From assembly GCA_032718475.1 (NCBI GenBank), contig JAUCBJ010007048.1:1-61619 (forward strand): a stretch of 61,619 nucleotides of DNA, read 5' to 3'. Origin of the DNA: Nemertoderma westbladi. Taxonomy: Eukaryota; Xenacoelomorpha; Nemertodermatida; Nemertodermatidae. Below the pieces are notes generated by a model that worked only from the letters and a program-made list of their open reading frames with translations, made no database searches and was not told the DNA's origin. Positions 1 to 10,057 of the stretch are shown here, piece after piece; position 1 is the first letter of the stretch; the number at the start of each line of letters is the position of its first letter. The position numbers and the translations under genes were made by a program.

Positions 1-39
1 AGTCTGCATGTCTTATTCTTATATTATATATATCAGTCA

Positions 40-74
40 AATTGAGTTTACAATATACATAGCGAATGTATGGC
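40..74 (-). repeat. Left copy of 35-bp repeat, probable 3' LTR start of the oldest element
   Basis: These 35 bp recur exactly, in the same orientation, at 24275-24309. On the minus strand this copy follows directly after the pol stop of the degraded Gypsy-like element, where its 3' LTR should begin. The other copy lies upstream of gag, where the 5' LTR should begin. Outside the 35 bp the copies differ, as expected for old LTRs, and the window start truncates this one. The LTR assignment is inference. Confidence 0.5.
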
Positions 75-92
75 GCTGTCCTAATTATCTTT

Positions 93-1000
93 TTATCCTT
101 CATTCTTCTTGGATTTCATATCAGAATACATACCCTTATAGTGCTCCTTTGTCCACCCAGGAGGACACCATGGTTCGAGAAGGTTATCGAGGTTATCCGA
201 ACTATAATCCAGATTGTTGTCCATAGAAACACCCAGTCTTTCGGGTTCTTTACGGGTACGACCTGATCTCCGTAATACCTCTTTTGGAATAGTTGCTTTC
301 TCATCAACATCATATGGTAAATGTTCATTTATTTTAGGAACAGTAGGCCTCATGTCATCACAGCTAGACTCATTATCGGAAGAAGATGAAACCAGATGGA
401 GATCCCAATCAAATGCATGATTGGTGGGAAATATGGACGTTAATGGCACTTCATACTGAAGAGAGCCAAATCGATTACCATGGAACTTCTGAAGTGTAGC
501 CATGTTCTTTTCGATTTTTATAACAATATACATATCACGACCATGGAGTTTTGACCCTTCAGATTTAATGTAAACTAAATGACCCTCACCAACATTAGCT
601 TTTTCAGCGGGAAGGCAACCTCGAGCCTTGCATTTGGCACTGTAACCATGATTACGAGATTTTTCTTCATCAAGAGAAGCAGTTAAAGTCAATTAAAATT
701 CAAACGTTCACCTGAAACCTGATCTCTGCCATATAATATCTCTTTAGCAGATAAGCTGCGGCTTCGAATTCTGGAATTCAACATTTCTACAAATACTGTT
801 AATGAAAGTGGGGTGACTGGTCCACCAGCGGGGTCCTGTCGAAGTAACTCAGATTCAAGTTCCTGTATTGCCTTTTCACCAACTGGATTCTTATTTATGT
901 TTTTAACTCTCCCAAACTCTAGATGAATTCCATGTTGGACAAGAAGGGGATCATTTTCAAGACATTTTAAGGAAGAGAAACAATCAACACTAAACTTTGA
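93..1000 (-). pseudogene. Gypsy-like pol relic: end of integrase and C-terminal tail
   Basis: This is the 3' part of a degraded minus-strand LTR-retrotransposon pol gene. From 1000 down to about 690 it reads as the second half of an integrase core, including a conserved stretch with GRVKNINKNPVGEKAIQELE. The frame then shifts by one base near 690 and continues to a stop at 93. The second part is a chromodomain-like or linker tail with a basic RRSGRTRKEPERL motif near its end, a pattern common in Gypsy-like integrase tails. The upstream half of the integrase lies at 1657-2153; the two halves are separated only by a solo LTR. The frameshift and insertion make it non-functional. The superfamily call rests on motif recognition alone. 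Confidence 0.75.
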
Positions 1001-1656
1001 TGTAAGCGGATTCAATTCCCTACGTTGCCCACCCAAAAATGGGACCAGTGGAATTTTACCAATATAGTTGGTGATGCGAGATTACCAATAATAATCTCGC
1101 CTCATAACCAATTCGGGGGGGGGGGGGGGGGGGGGGGCGACACACACCATAAGCCACAGAGAGAGGTGAGACGTCAAACCACCTCAGAGGGACAACCCAG
1201 CTAGCGAGGCTAGCACCAGGGAGTAACACCTACAGGGAGTGGCGAAGTGACAATTAGTATATAAGCCAATAGCGGGCAGGGAAGCACGTGGGGAAGGATA
1301 TAAGGGCATCCATTGGGTATCAAGGCCACAGTAGTGTAGAGGTGAAACCAATATCAATCATATAGTTACTTTGATTACTGATTTACCGGTCAGTCCATTA
1401 TTACGCAGTTGCAGACTGGCATAGTTTTGACCGTCATTTCATATGTGCTGCTGTTGTCATTTATGCTATACTGATTATTGTTACTATACCTGTATACATC
1501 TGACTGTGCTACTATTTCTGAGATCATTAATACTGAGAAACAAACTCTATTATTTTCCCCAACGGTCTTCGGCCAAAGATACTAGCCCAGCAGCCCAGCA
1601 GCCAAGTGACGCGTACAACCTTACCCGGTCGGGATCTGAGAGTCGATCCCGTCACA
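1001..1656 (+). mobile_element. Solo LTR with 5-bp target duplication
   Basis: A 656-bp segment starts TGTAAGCGGATTC, ends CCCGTCACA and is flanked by TTTGA at 996-1000 and 1657-1661. It shares both ends and internal blocks (around GCGGATTCAATTCC, AAGGCCACAGTAG and CGGTCGGGATC) with the LTR at 3762-4341, so the two belong to one family. It has no internal coding region, which fits LTR-LTR recombination. It interrupts an older integrase reading frame. A run of 23 G residues lies at 1115-1137. Confidence 0.85.
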
Positions 1657-2153
1657 TTTGACATCTTGAATTTCAAGGGGAGTATAGATGTATAGATGAA
1701 TAGAAGCTTGAAGGTCTGTTGCATGTTCACTTGGAATAATTGATGCTACAGTATAGCTGGATAAGATATCTCTGACTACAAGTATCTTCTGACGATTTCT
1801 GTGTATGACATCGGCAGCAAGCTTTTGGAAAACTTGATCCGGAGATGAAGAGCTAGTTTCTTCAATTAATTCATGGGGAACTTTCTTGAGTGCATTACAA
1901 ACTTCGCAATTGTCTATGATGTCTTGGATTGTCTTAGTGGAACCAATGGCAAAATAGTAACGATTAAACAATAAAACCATCTGATGTTTTGAAGGGTGGC
2001 TGAAGAGTGTATGTAAAGCAGTGAGCAGTCCCACAGAGATATCCTTAGGTACAACAGTAAGATCTCTGGAATTTACAAATGGGTCATGTTTCCGAATGAC
2101 AAACAAATCAGAAGAGCTGCTAATCGATGCGATGCGAAGATATTCCTTAAGAT
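1657..2153 (-). pseudogene. Gypsy-like pol relic: integrase zinc-binding domain and start of core
   Basis: Minus-strand reading from 2153 gives the H-x-H...C-x2-C zinc-binding domain of an LTR-retrotransposon integrase (HTLFSHPSKHQ, then NCEVC) followed by the start of the catalytic core. The frame ends where the solo LTR entered at 1656 and resumes at 1000. At its start it continues the frame of 4342-4500 once the 2154-4341 element and its GATCA duplication are skipped. It is therefore one exon-like block of an old pol gene cut twice by younger insertions. Confidence 0.75.
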
Positions 2154-2348
2154 CATGTGAGCGGATTCAATTCCGCCTCACTATCCCCATAAAGTTGGTA
2201 AGTGGCGTATTTTTCAGCAATATTGGGGATATGAGGTTAATCACAATTAATCTCGTATCACAACCAATAACGGGGACAACATACAGCCCCAAAGAGCCAC
2301 ACAAAGGGAGGTTAGAGGTCAAACCTCCTTGTGAGGGAAAGTAACAGC
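2154..2348 (+). repeat. Partial left LTR of the 2.2-kb element
   Basis: The first ~195 bp match the start of the right LTR at 3762 with scattered substitutions, up to the motif CAGCAGCGG. Beyond that point the sequences are unrelated, so the U3 start is present but the R-U5 end typical of this LTR family is not seen here. Confidence 0.65.
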
Positions 2349-2565
2349 AGCGGAGGACGAAAGAACAAGAAGACGAGGACGGAAGAGTCTGATTGGTGGA
2401 AGTACGGATAGGGGGCAAGATAGGAGCGAAAGATAGGAAGACCTACAGGAGGGCTGTAGGGAAATGTTGCCAACTAGAAGGGGCACCATAGAGTTTAGTC
2501 GTCCAAGAGTTGGACTGAGGGGGGTGGGATTGAGGGCAAGACGCCCTTCCCACAAAATAAAAAAT

Positions 2566-3010
2566 AATAAAAATAATAAAATAAATAAAACAATAGAAAG
2601 AAAGTTAGAGAGGAGAAAGTCAGAAAGTGATAGTAGTAGATAGTATGTAGCACTAAGTAGTAGATAGAAAGTTAGCAGAAGTTAGTTGTAGTTAGAAAGT
2701 TAGTAGTAGTTGGAAAGCTAGCAGAAGTTAGTTGTAGTTAGAAAGTTAGTAATAGTTAGAAAGTTGATAGAAGTTAGTACCATGAGAGCTAGAACTTAGA
2801 GATTAGGGAGTGTAGTATAGAGACATACCACGGGAGTAAGAGGGTACATAGTACCGAGAGAGTAGTAGGAGGGTACATAGTACCGTTAGAAAGTTAGTAG
2901 AATTGGAGACTTAGTAGAGTTAGAGAGTTAGTAGAATTAGAGAGTTAATAGAGTTAGTAGTAAGAGAGTTACATGGTAAGTAGTAAATAAGAAGTAAGTA
3001 GAGAGGTAGG
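2566..3010 (+). repeat. Degenerate GTTAGTAG-type simple repeat inside the 2.2-kb element
   Basis: Purine-rich DNA is built from short variants of GAAAGTTAGTAG and GAGAGTTAGTAGA, with no open frame of note. It is the internal non-coding body of the non-autonomous LTR element. Confidence 0.6.
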
Positions 3011-3761
3011 TACAAAATGATAGCACAGAATAGGGGCAAATGCGGACAAAACAAAAAAAATCAAAATTAAAAATTAAGAATATCAGGACCACCTCCGAAC
3101 TACAGAAGAGCCTTCAAAGTGGCCTTCGGAGGTCTGGTAGACCACCCGGGGCTGAAGGACGAGTCGGTGTACTACAACAACCGGCATCTAGTAGACAGGG
3201 AGGTGGATACACCATATCAGAGGTGGGAGAAGTTGGAAGTTGGAAGTTGTACCATAGTCAAGCACAACCCTTTTCCAATTAGCTACTGGGACTGGGGATT
3301 AATTGACTAGGGCGACAGGACAGGACGAAAGTCCCGATAAGGGATGAAAGTGAGAATGAGAATCGGGGGGGGGGGGGGGGGGGGGGGGAGAATGGAGAGG
3401 AGGTTTGACAGGATAAGGGAAAGTGAGAGGAGTGCGATTCGGGTGTGGGGAGTGAGTAAGATAGAGTAGAGTGGAGTTGGAGTGGAGCTGAAGTGAACTT
3501 AGAGTGAGAGGAGTTTTTAAAATTGTGTGAGGATTCCATAATTGTCTCAAACAGAGACGTCAGATGTCTTGGTGCAACATAGGTTGCGGTTGCACCAAGA
3601 GAGGGTAGTAACATCATACCCAGAGGGAGCGGCCTGGAAAGCCGACTCCAAGTAAGATAACTCCACCCCACACCCGATAATAGATCGGGTTCCAGCGGAA
3701 TTGAAGCGCACTCAAAGGTGATGCTATCTTCTCACCGGGAAGATAGCATGGGGGGGGGGGG

Positions 3762-4341
3762 TGTGAGCGGATTCAATTCCGCCTCACTATCCCCATAAAG
3801 TTGGGAAGTGGCACCTTTTTCAGCAATATTGGGGATACGAGGTTAATTACAATTAATATCGTATCACAACCAATAACGGGGACAACATACAGCCCCAAAG
3901 AGCCACACAAAGGGAGGTTAGAGGTCAAACCTCCTCGAGAGGGAAAGTAACAGCAGCGGGGGGGAAGCACTCCCACAGAGGTAGGAGCCGAGAATTAGGT
4001 TGTTAGCCAATGAGGGGCGAGGGAGAGCATCCGCTAGCTAGTAAGGCCACAGTAGCGTAGGGGTGAATATATATTACCAGTTAATTACATTACCGGTCAG
4101 TTATCTCAGTCACACAGTGGGGACCAGTGACATTTCGTACCGTCACCATTACTACCGGTATAATATATCATCAGTTATCTGTACATTCCTTGTTCAACTG
4201 TGCTGTCACATTTATATCAGTTATTTCATATTTGCGTTAACATACAACAATATCACAACGATAATGACAAACTATCTTCTTCTCAATTACACGGTGACGC
4301 GTAACGGAATAAACCGGTCGGGATCCCCTGATCCCGTCACA
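3762..4341 (+). repeat. Right LTR of the 2.2-kb element
   Basis: A 580-bp LTR bounded by TG and CA. It shares its start with 2154 and its end with the solo LTR at 1656. An 11-12 G run sits immediately to its left, in the polypurine-tract position for plus-strand orientation. Confidence 0.8.
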
Positions 4342-4500
4342 GATCACGTCCTCCTTTGTCCTTTCTTAGCGGTTTAAATCCATCCTTCAAGTGGATGTAT
4401 GCCTTGCGAAGAACAGGACATGCATGTTTGGGCAGCACGCCATGAGGTATTATTTAAATATGGCATATGTATTCTTCCAGCTAGAACATCAGCTAGAGAT
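4342..4500 (-). pseudogene. Gypsy-like pol relic: linker before integrase
   Basis: Minus-strand translation of about 4342-4445 stays in frame with the integrase relic at 2153 once the GATCA-flanked insertion is skipped. It reads as a basic linker of the kind found between RNase H and the integrase zinc finger. Reverse transcriptase and protease are absent: gag begins again only about 60 bp away, across an AT-rich TATAGATATA-type stretch at 4525-4570. A large internal deletion has therefore joined gag to the late pol region. The call depends on frame continuity more than on any strong motif. Confidence 0.5.
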
Positions 4501-4559
4501 ATCATAAACAACTGAATCTGAGACAATAGATATTAATAGATATATATAGATATATATTA

Positions 4560-5083
4560 ATAGATATTAACAGACGCTCTAGGGTAGGAGACATTCGTTC
4601 ATCAGAAGTTACTATTCCACCATTAAATAAAACACCAGATTCCACAGTCATCAAGTTATCGTGTACATGAGCACGGAGTCGTTGGTAAAATGTTTCGTAA
4701 CACTCATCACCCTCGCGGCGAATAGAAGATAACTTTAAGAAGTTGGCTTCAGATCGCTAAAACCCTTATGTCCACTTTAAAGATAGACTTTCTTCAGTTA
4801 AAGCTGGGCGGATAGAGCTGGGTGCATGGGTTGCAATATATCCAAGAATTCGTTCTAGTTGGATAATTTTCTGGGCAGCAGTTCTTCTTGGTGTGGCAGA
4901 AGTTGGGTCATCTGTCAGACCACGGTTTGTAGTTGTAAATTGAGCACCCCATGATGTATCAAGGAACTGAGAGAACTCATCCGAGGTAGAAAGTTGAAAT
5001 AATATGTTCTGGCGCCAGTTGTTAAATGATGAAATAGTCTCATTTTCTGTCAGACTCCATTGTTTGGGTGTTTTTAAAGACAC
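4560..5083 (-). pseudogene. Gag relic of the Gypsy-like element
   Basis: From 5083 the minus strand encodes 105 codons beginning MSLKTPKQWSLTENETISSF, a gag-like N-terminus. After a frameshift near 4760 a second frame continues with another gag-like stretch (around FYQRLRAHVHDNLMT) to about 4570. Gag assembles the virus-like particle in LTR retrotransposons. Upstream of the start (5084-5256) the sequence is leader, partly duplicated, and is cut by the BEL/Pao insertion at 5257. Frameshift and truncation make it inactive. Confidence 0.6.
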
Positions 5084-5160
5084 GATTGAAGAAAATCAGA
5101 TCTGGGAAATTGTTTGGGTGTTTTTAAAGACATGATTGAAGAAAATCAGATCTGGGAAAT
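5061..5160. repeat. Two tandem copies of a 50-bp unit
   Basis: The 50 bp starting TGTTTGGGTGTTTTTAAAGA occur at 5061-5110 and again at 5111-5160 with one visible difference. The first copy overlaps the gag start of the old element, so the duplication lies at the leader/gag boundary. Confidence 0.9.
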
Positions 5161-5256
5161 GATATCGTGTAAAATTGGGGTAATTTCACTGATATACCGA
5201 ACCTTTTGTGCTAAGAAATAAATCTTGTCTAAAGCGAAGGATGAGCGGGGTGAAAC

Positions 5257-6432
5257 TGTAAAAGCTTTTGCGGATATAATCAGTCCCCTTGCCCGCAAAG
5301 TACCGTTGTAGGTGTTTTGGCGGACGTGGGGGTCATTCTTCTATATGTGTGCTTTGGCGGACATGGCAAGGCACAAAACCCGCAATGCGTCAAATACTCT
5401 AGCACAGTGTAGCCTTGATGATTCAGATTACGACATCTAACAGCTGGTTGCTGGCATGGAAACGGCCATTGGACACATGGTTCTTTGTTTAGCTTAACAG
5501 CCAATCAGAGCGATTTTTACTGTCGATGTGGAGATATTCTACAGATCGTGCTAGGAGTGTTCAGTCTTATAGTTTTCTGTGATATAGTTTTGTTGTTTCT
5601 ATCTAGGCCAAGAACACCGGCTCTAGAGTCAATTCGTTTCAGACTTTAGAAGAAACATTAGTAGGCTTAGATTATAGAGCGTATAACTGTTATCAGTCAA
5701 CACAGTCTTATATCACTGCAACATACATTATTATACTGCTATTTACTGTTGTCATTATTTGTATCAGTTGGTTGAATATTATTATTTGGAGAACATCGAT
5801 AAATAACCCAACTTTCCCAATTTTCTTGATACACTACAGGTTAGAGAGACAGGTTACATATAGCGATTGCGACTTATATTATCGTGGTTTGTAGTGAATT
5901 TCATGCTATTTGATAGGCACTACATGAGTCAATTGCTGTTCTCTTTATGTATGATAAAATTCATTGACGGTCGGCAGATTAGCGTGCAGTATCGCATGGT
6001 ACCGGTAGTGTGCATGATTGCGGCTGATAACTAAGCATTTCCTAAAGAATGCGCCTCATACGTGAATCATAAGCCTTACAGTCTTACAGTTGTGTTTAGT
6101 ATAAGTCATATCTCTGTTTACCTAGATAGAGCGCCACGTCCTAAAGGAACTGTTAATATTTCCCGAAAGTGAATAATACTCGTCAGAAATTATTTATTAA
6201 CGATCAATCGAATAATACAGTAAGCTTACACTGCAATAATAAATCTAAGCCCCATCCGAATCCAGTCTCCCGGGTATATCCAGCGGGCGAATGGACGCGC
6301 ACTAGGCTGGCTTCGGCTAATGTTGTGTTTATTGGTATTAAATATTTGTCATTTACTAAAGTCTATTTATAAACCAAAAGACATATAAATTTTGGCAGGT
6401 TAAACTGCTAAAGGTCTTCAAAAGCGCATACA
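5257..6432 (+). repeat. 5' LTR of the BEL/Pao element
   Basis: 1,176 bp, equal in length to the copy at 22753-23928 and nearly identical to it. Differences seen by eye include positions near 5317, 5549, 5945, 5997 and 6293. It should carry the promoter for the genomic transcript. I did not identify a convincing tRNA primer-binding site just downstream of 6432. Confidence 0.95.
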
Positions 6433-6501
6433 ATAACAGTTATATTCTTTATTGCAGTAAGCAATAAAGTTGAAAGTACCGGTCGACCGGTAAACCTGAA
6501 C

Positions 6502-6691
6502 CGGTACTGCTGTAGGTCCGTAGGCCCAACTGCCAGAATCGGTACTGCTGTAGGTCCGTAGGCCTAACTGTCTGAACCGGTACTGCTGTAGGTCTGTAGG
6601 CCCAACTGCCAGAATCGGTACTGCTGTAGGTCCGTAGGCCTAACTGTCTAAATCGGTACTGCTGTAGGTCTGTAGGCCCAACTGTCCTAAC
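6502..6691. repeat. Five tandem copies of a 38-bp unit in the BEL/Pao leader
   Basis: CGGTACTGCTGTAGG starts at 6502, 6540, 6578, 6616 and 6654, an exact 38-bp period. Each unit carries GTAGGTC(C/T)GTAGGCC(C/T)AACTG. It lies just inside the 5' LTR, where packaging or translation signals of LTR elements often sit; any function is conjecture. Confidence 0.9.
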
Positions 6692-6889
6692 TGGTACTTC
6701 CAGTATAAGTACATTAGTATTATTCGATTTTGATTATTGTATACCGGTAGGTCTCGATATTAAATCGGGGACGCCTGGTTTTTATTGGGATTTTACTTAG
6801 GTCTATTTCTGTCAGTTTTATTTCCTAGTAAGTTAATATTGAGCTGAAGACGTGTAAGTCTGCTCAGATTGTTCAGATAATTGTAGGCC

Positions 6890-7400
6890 GGACTGTTGTC
6901 GGACTGTTGTTGGGTCTGGAGAGATTGCGGCGTGTGTAGAGTCTGTCCAATAAAGTGCCAGTTAGTAAGTTGGGGCAGCCAGAGCTGTAAGGTCAATCCC
7001 CTCCTAAAGAATAAGTCGTACTACCGTGTTAGAACGCATACTAACTAACCATTTTGGAATCTGCATATACTGTAGTTTATTTAGGCTTGATAGTAGTCTA
7101 CCAGCGTTTTAGCCTGTGTTTGTTTGTGTGGTCTGTTCAGGTACCGTAATAGTTATTACTCAGATATTTTGTAGGCTGGATTGTTGTCTGGCTGTTATTA
7201 GGTCTGAAGAGATTGCTGCGTGTGTAGAGTTTGTCTGATAAAGTGCCAGTTAGTAAGTTGGGGCAGCCAGAGCTGTAAGGTCAATCCCCTCTTAAAGAAT
7301 AAGTCGTACTACCGTGTTAGAACGCATACTAACTAACCATTTTGGAATCTGCACATACTGTAGTTTATTTAGGCTTGGTAGTAGTCTGCCAGCGTTTGGT
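6890..7400. repeat. Tandem duplication (288-bp offset) in the BEL/Pao leader
   Basis: A block of about 220 bp around GTGCCAGTTAGTAAG (first copy at 6955) recurs at 7243, 288 bp on, with few substitutions. It contains no gene. With the 38-mers upstream it shows that the leader grew by local duplication. Confidence 0.85.
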
Positions 7401-8742
7401 TTGTATTTTGTTTGAGTATTCTGTACGGGTAGCGTAATATTTATTATTCAGAGTTTATGCGATTATTCGCAACATTCATGTCCCCAAGTTTATTCCTACA
7501 GTAATTGTGCTTGTTACACATACCGTTATAGTTAAATTAACCCCGGTACTACACGGGCTGCTTGGCGTAGGTAAAGACTGGTGACTTCGTGCTCCGGTCA
7601 CTCCAGCAGATGCCGTGGTTCTTTTAACTGTTCAAGTATATTTAACTGCTAGTTATCTGTTTTTAATAAGTACTCGTACCTAATTTAGGGTTTGGTGTAC
7701 AGTGCTTTCCGAAAGTAATTAGTGTGTAGGCAGTGTATTGTGTTGTAAAGTGGTTAATAGGCACGTTGGATCTGGCAGTCCGCGGTAATTGACTTCCAGG
7801 TAGGAACACTCCGTGATACATAACGTAGTACCTATAGCGATACGGCTATAGGTCGTCAGACGGTGGTATTTTCCTATCTGGACAGCGCAGTATATTTACT
7901 ACTACTTATTATTTTCAAATACCGTAGTACCCTGTCCGTTGTAATAACCAGAAGTTCTAACCCTTTGTTAGACTGGTTTGTAGACTTCTTGTAAAATTAC
8001 CCTAAAATTTCATACGTAATATTTTGTTGTGTTTTAATTAGAGAATTAATCTCACCCGTATCGTACGTAATTTGTAGTATTAAGTAACTTAGGTAAATTA
8101 GAATTATCTGTTTTAGTGTCCAATAGGTAGCACTTCACTGAGAGCGCACAGCTTCTGTGTAGTGACTCCCCCCAGAAATAATAACATTTATTTCAAATAT
8201 TGACAAAACCCATTTTAAACAGGTATATATATATTATAAATCAACTCAAACGATTTATAAATAGTAGGCCTGCCATACAACAACTAGGTCTCAATATCAG
8301 TTGGACTACTGCTTAAATAACAGTAATAAAGTAAGTTAAAGTAACTAAGTAACCTTTAAAATTCAGAAATTCAATTATTTAAATAATTGATATACCGGTA
8401 TTCACGATAGGCCTATTATCTTTATTTCTATAAATTTAGGCTGAAATTATACCGGTATTCTGTAATTAATTCTAGTCCAGAATTATACTTATATACTATG
8501 AGTGTAGGCTGTATACCGGTATTCACGATAGGCCTATTATATATTTATATATATTTGTGTTAAAATTATATACCGGTATTCTGAGACAAACCTAGTTTAC
8601 AATACTTATATATATTATAAGTGTATACCGGTATTCTAATATACTGTAATAAATTACCGGTACTAGGCCAACGGTCATACTGAATTACTAGACTCGCTTT
8701 AACTGTAACTATAGCAGTAAGCATTCAACTGTATAGATAAAC

Positions 8743-9480
8743 ATGTCTGACACCCAGCAAAACCTGTCAGACAGTCTAATCGATACAACTATCTGTGACA
8801 CAGATAGGAGTGTGGAGCGATTAAGAAAGGGGTTCAGCTCACCTCCTACTGAAAGAAAGGTCATCCCTCCAGTAGTAGTATCAGACCCTAGGCTAATCCA
8901 ACACCGTAGGTCTATCATCGGCACTCGGGCCCAAGTCAAACGGAACCAGGAAGCAGCTGTCCAACAGCAGCAACATCCTAGTCAAGAAACTTGTTCCCAG
9001 CGACCCGATAGCTCCAGTAGTTCGGATACTGTAGAGCTGACCCCCGAACGCGGAGTGCAGATGGTGGCTACAGCCTACTCGGATCCCCTTCTCACCCTTC
9101 CTGCCGCAGTGCTAACTACTATATTGATTGCGGTGGAGGAACACCAAGTCGATTGGGCGAGAAGTAAGCGAGCGACCCAAGATAGTTATGCGGGATACGC
9201 CAGGGAAGAATTGATGTCTATTGTCGAGTCACAATGGAACTTTCCCGGACCCGGACTCCCGTTAGATTTGTCCGAAGCTACTTGGGAAGACATCCACAGG
9301 ATGGGAGTGACTAAAAGACACGATGGATCCAGCTGTTTGGAAGAGGTCAGCAGCAGGATATGTACAGGGATTCTTCGGCTCCTTAGAGCGATTAGAAGAA
9401 CAACTGTTTCAACAACCCCAAGGACCTCAAGAGCAGGAAGAGCTGCTATATCAAGTACGCGAAAGAACCCTACGCATTAG
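8743..9480 (+). CDS. BEL/Pao gag, N-terminal segment (frame 1)
   Basis: The first ATG-initiated open frame after the leader encodes a hydrophilic Gln/Ser-rich N-terminus (residues about 60-100) and then a compact stretch to about residue 190 (near IHRMGVTKRHD). From about 9311 the better protein-like reading is one frame to the right (9323-10057), so the last ~55 codons here are probably out of frame. It would form the N-terminal part of Gag, the particle-forming protein. I see no conserved domain in this segment. A +1 frame step is needed to reach the rest of Gag; it could be an indel in this copy or recoding. Confidence 0.65.
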   Translation: MSDTQQNLSDSLIDTTICDTDRSVERLRKGFSSPPTERKVIPPVVVSDPRLIQHRRSIIGTRAQVKRNQEAAVQQQQHPSQETCSQRPDSSSSSDTVELTPERGVQMVATAYSDPLLTLPAAVLTTILIAVEEHQVDWARSKRATQDSYAGYAREELMSIVESQWNFPGPGLPLDLSEATWEDIHRMGVTKRHDGSSCLEEVSSRICTGILRLLRAIRRTTVSTTPRTSRAGRAAISSTRKNPTH

Positions 9481-10057
9481 ACTAATCCTATCAGCCTTTG
9501 AGGAAACTTCCAAAAGAAGACAGGACACGTCGCTGCAGGTTGCTGTCAAGACTTGGTTCCAGCGGGTAGGTCTCAAAGTACAAGAAACGGCCCAGTGGAA
9601 ATCCCAGCTGGCTGAGAGACCAACCTATGAAGAACCAACCGATGCCACCCTTTCTCAAGTGGAAAGCGAAGGGACAGCAGAGAGACCGCGAACGAGAGAC
9701 GCCATCGACATCTATCTGTCAGACTATCAACGCTTCTTGGGTGATGAAGATGAGTTGAGGAGACGACTGGCTGGACTTCGCCCCAATAGTGAAGGAGCCA
9801 AGCTTGTGTTGGACTCAATCGATGCGGAAATGTTAGCTGCAAACCAAGCTAAATTTGATAAAAAAACTCCGCCTCACCAGAGTCCAAGAAGAACAAGTAA
9901 AGAAAAAACGGATAGAGGACCGAAAGGTAGCAGCAGTAACGGCGGCAATGGCAGAAGTAGAAGCAGAAAGAAAGGCAGCAAAAGCAGCGGCGGCAGAAGC
10001 AGAAGCAGAAAGAAAGGCAGCAAAGGCAGTGGCAGAAGCAGAACGGAAAGCGTCTGA
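9323..10057 (+). CDS. BEL/Pao gag, middle segment (frame 2)
   Basis: This open frame overlaps the previous one by about 160 bases and is shifted by +1. Its first ~175 codons look like real protein, rich in Glu, Gln and Arg with helical, coiled-coil character (LERLEEQLFQQPQ). After a run of seven A near 9859 the sensible reading moves another +1 into 9855-12299, and the Ser/Arg/Gly-rich tail of this frame is probably an artefact of that shift. In an intact relative the segment would join the N-terminal piece to the main gag body. No family domain is recognised. Confidence 0.6.
   Translation: MDPAVWKRSAAGYVQGFFGSLERLEEQLFQQPQGPQEQEELLYQVRERTLRIRLILSAFEETSKRRQDTSLQVAVKTWFQRVGLKVQETAQWKSQLAERPTYEEPTDATLSQVESEGTAERPRTRDAIDIYLSDYQRFLGDEDELRRRLAGLRPNSEGAKLVLDSIDAEMLAANQAKFDKKTPPHQSPRRTSKEKTDRGPKGSSSNGGNGRSRSRKKGSKSSGGRSRSRKKGSKGSGRSRTESV

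Larger units (their letters stand above)
2154..4341 (+). mobile_element. Non-autonomous LTR retrotransposon, 2.2 kb, with GATCA target duplication
   Basis: This 2,188-bp element begins TGTGAGCGGATTC, ends CCCGTCACA and is flanked by GATCA at 2149-2153 and 4342-4346. A complete LTR occupies 3762-4341, directly preceded by a run of G that could serve as the polypurine tract. The left end (2154 to about 2348) matches the first ~195 bp of that LTR and then diverges, so the left LTR is incomplete or recombined. The interior is purine-rich, repeats GTTAGTAG-type motifs (about 2566-3010), has a 24-G run at 3365-3388 and shows no credible protein. It resembles TRIM/LARD-type elements that need another element's enzymes. 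Confidence 0.75.
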
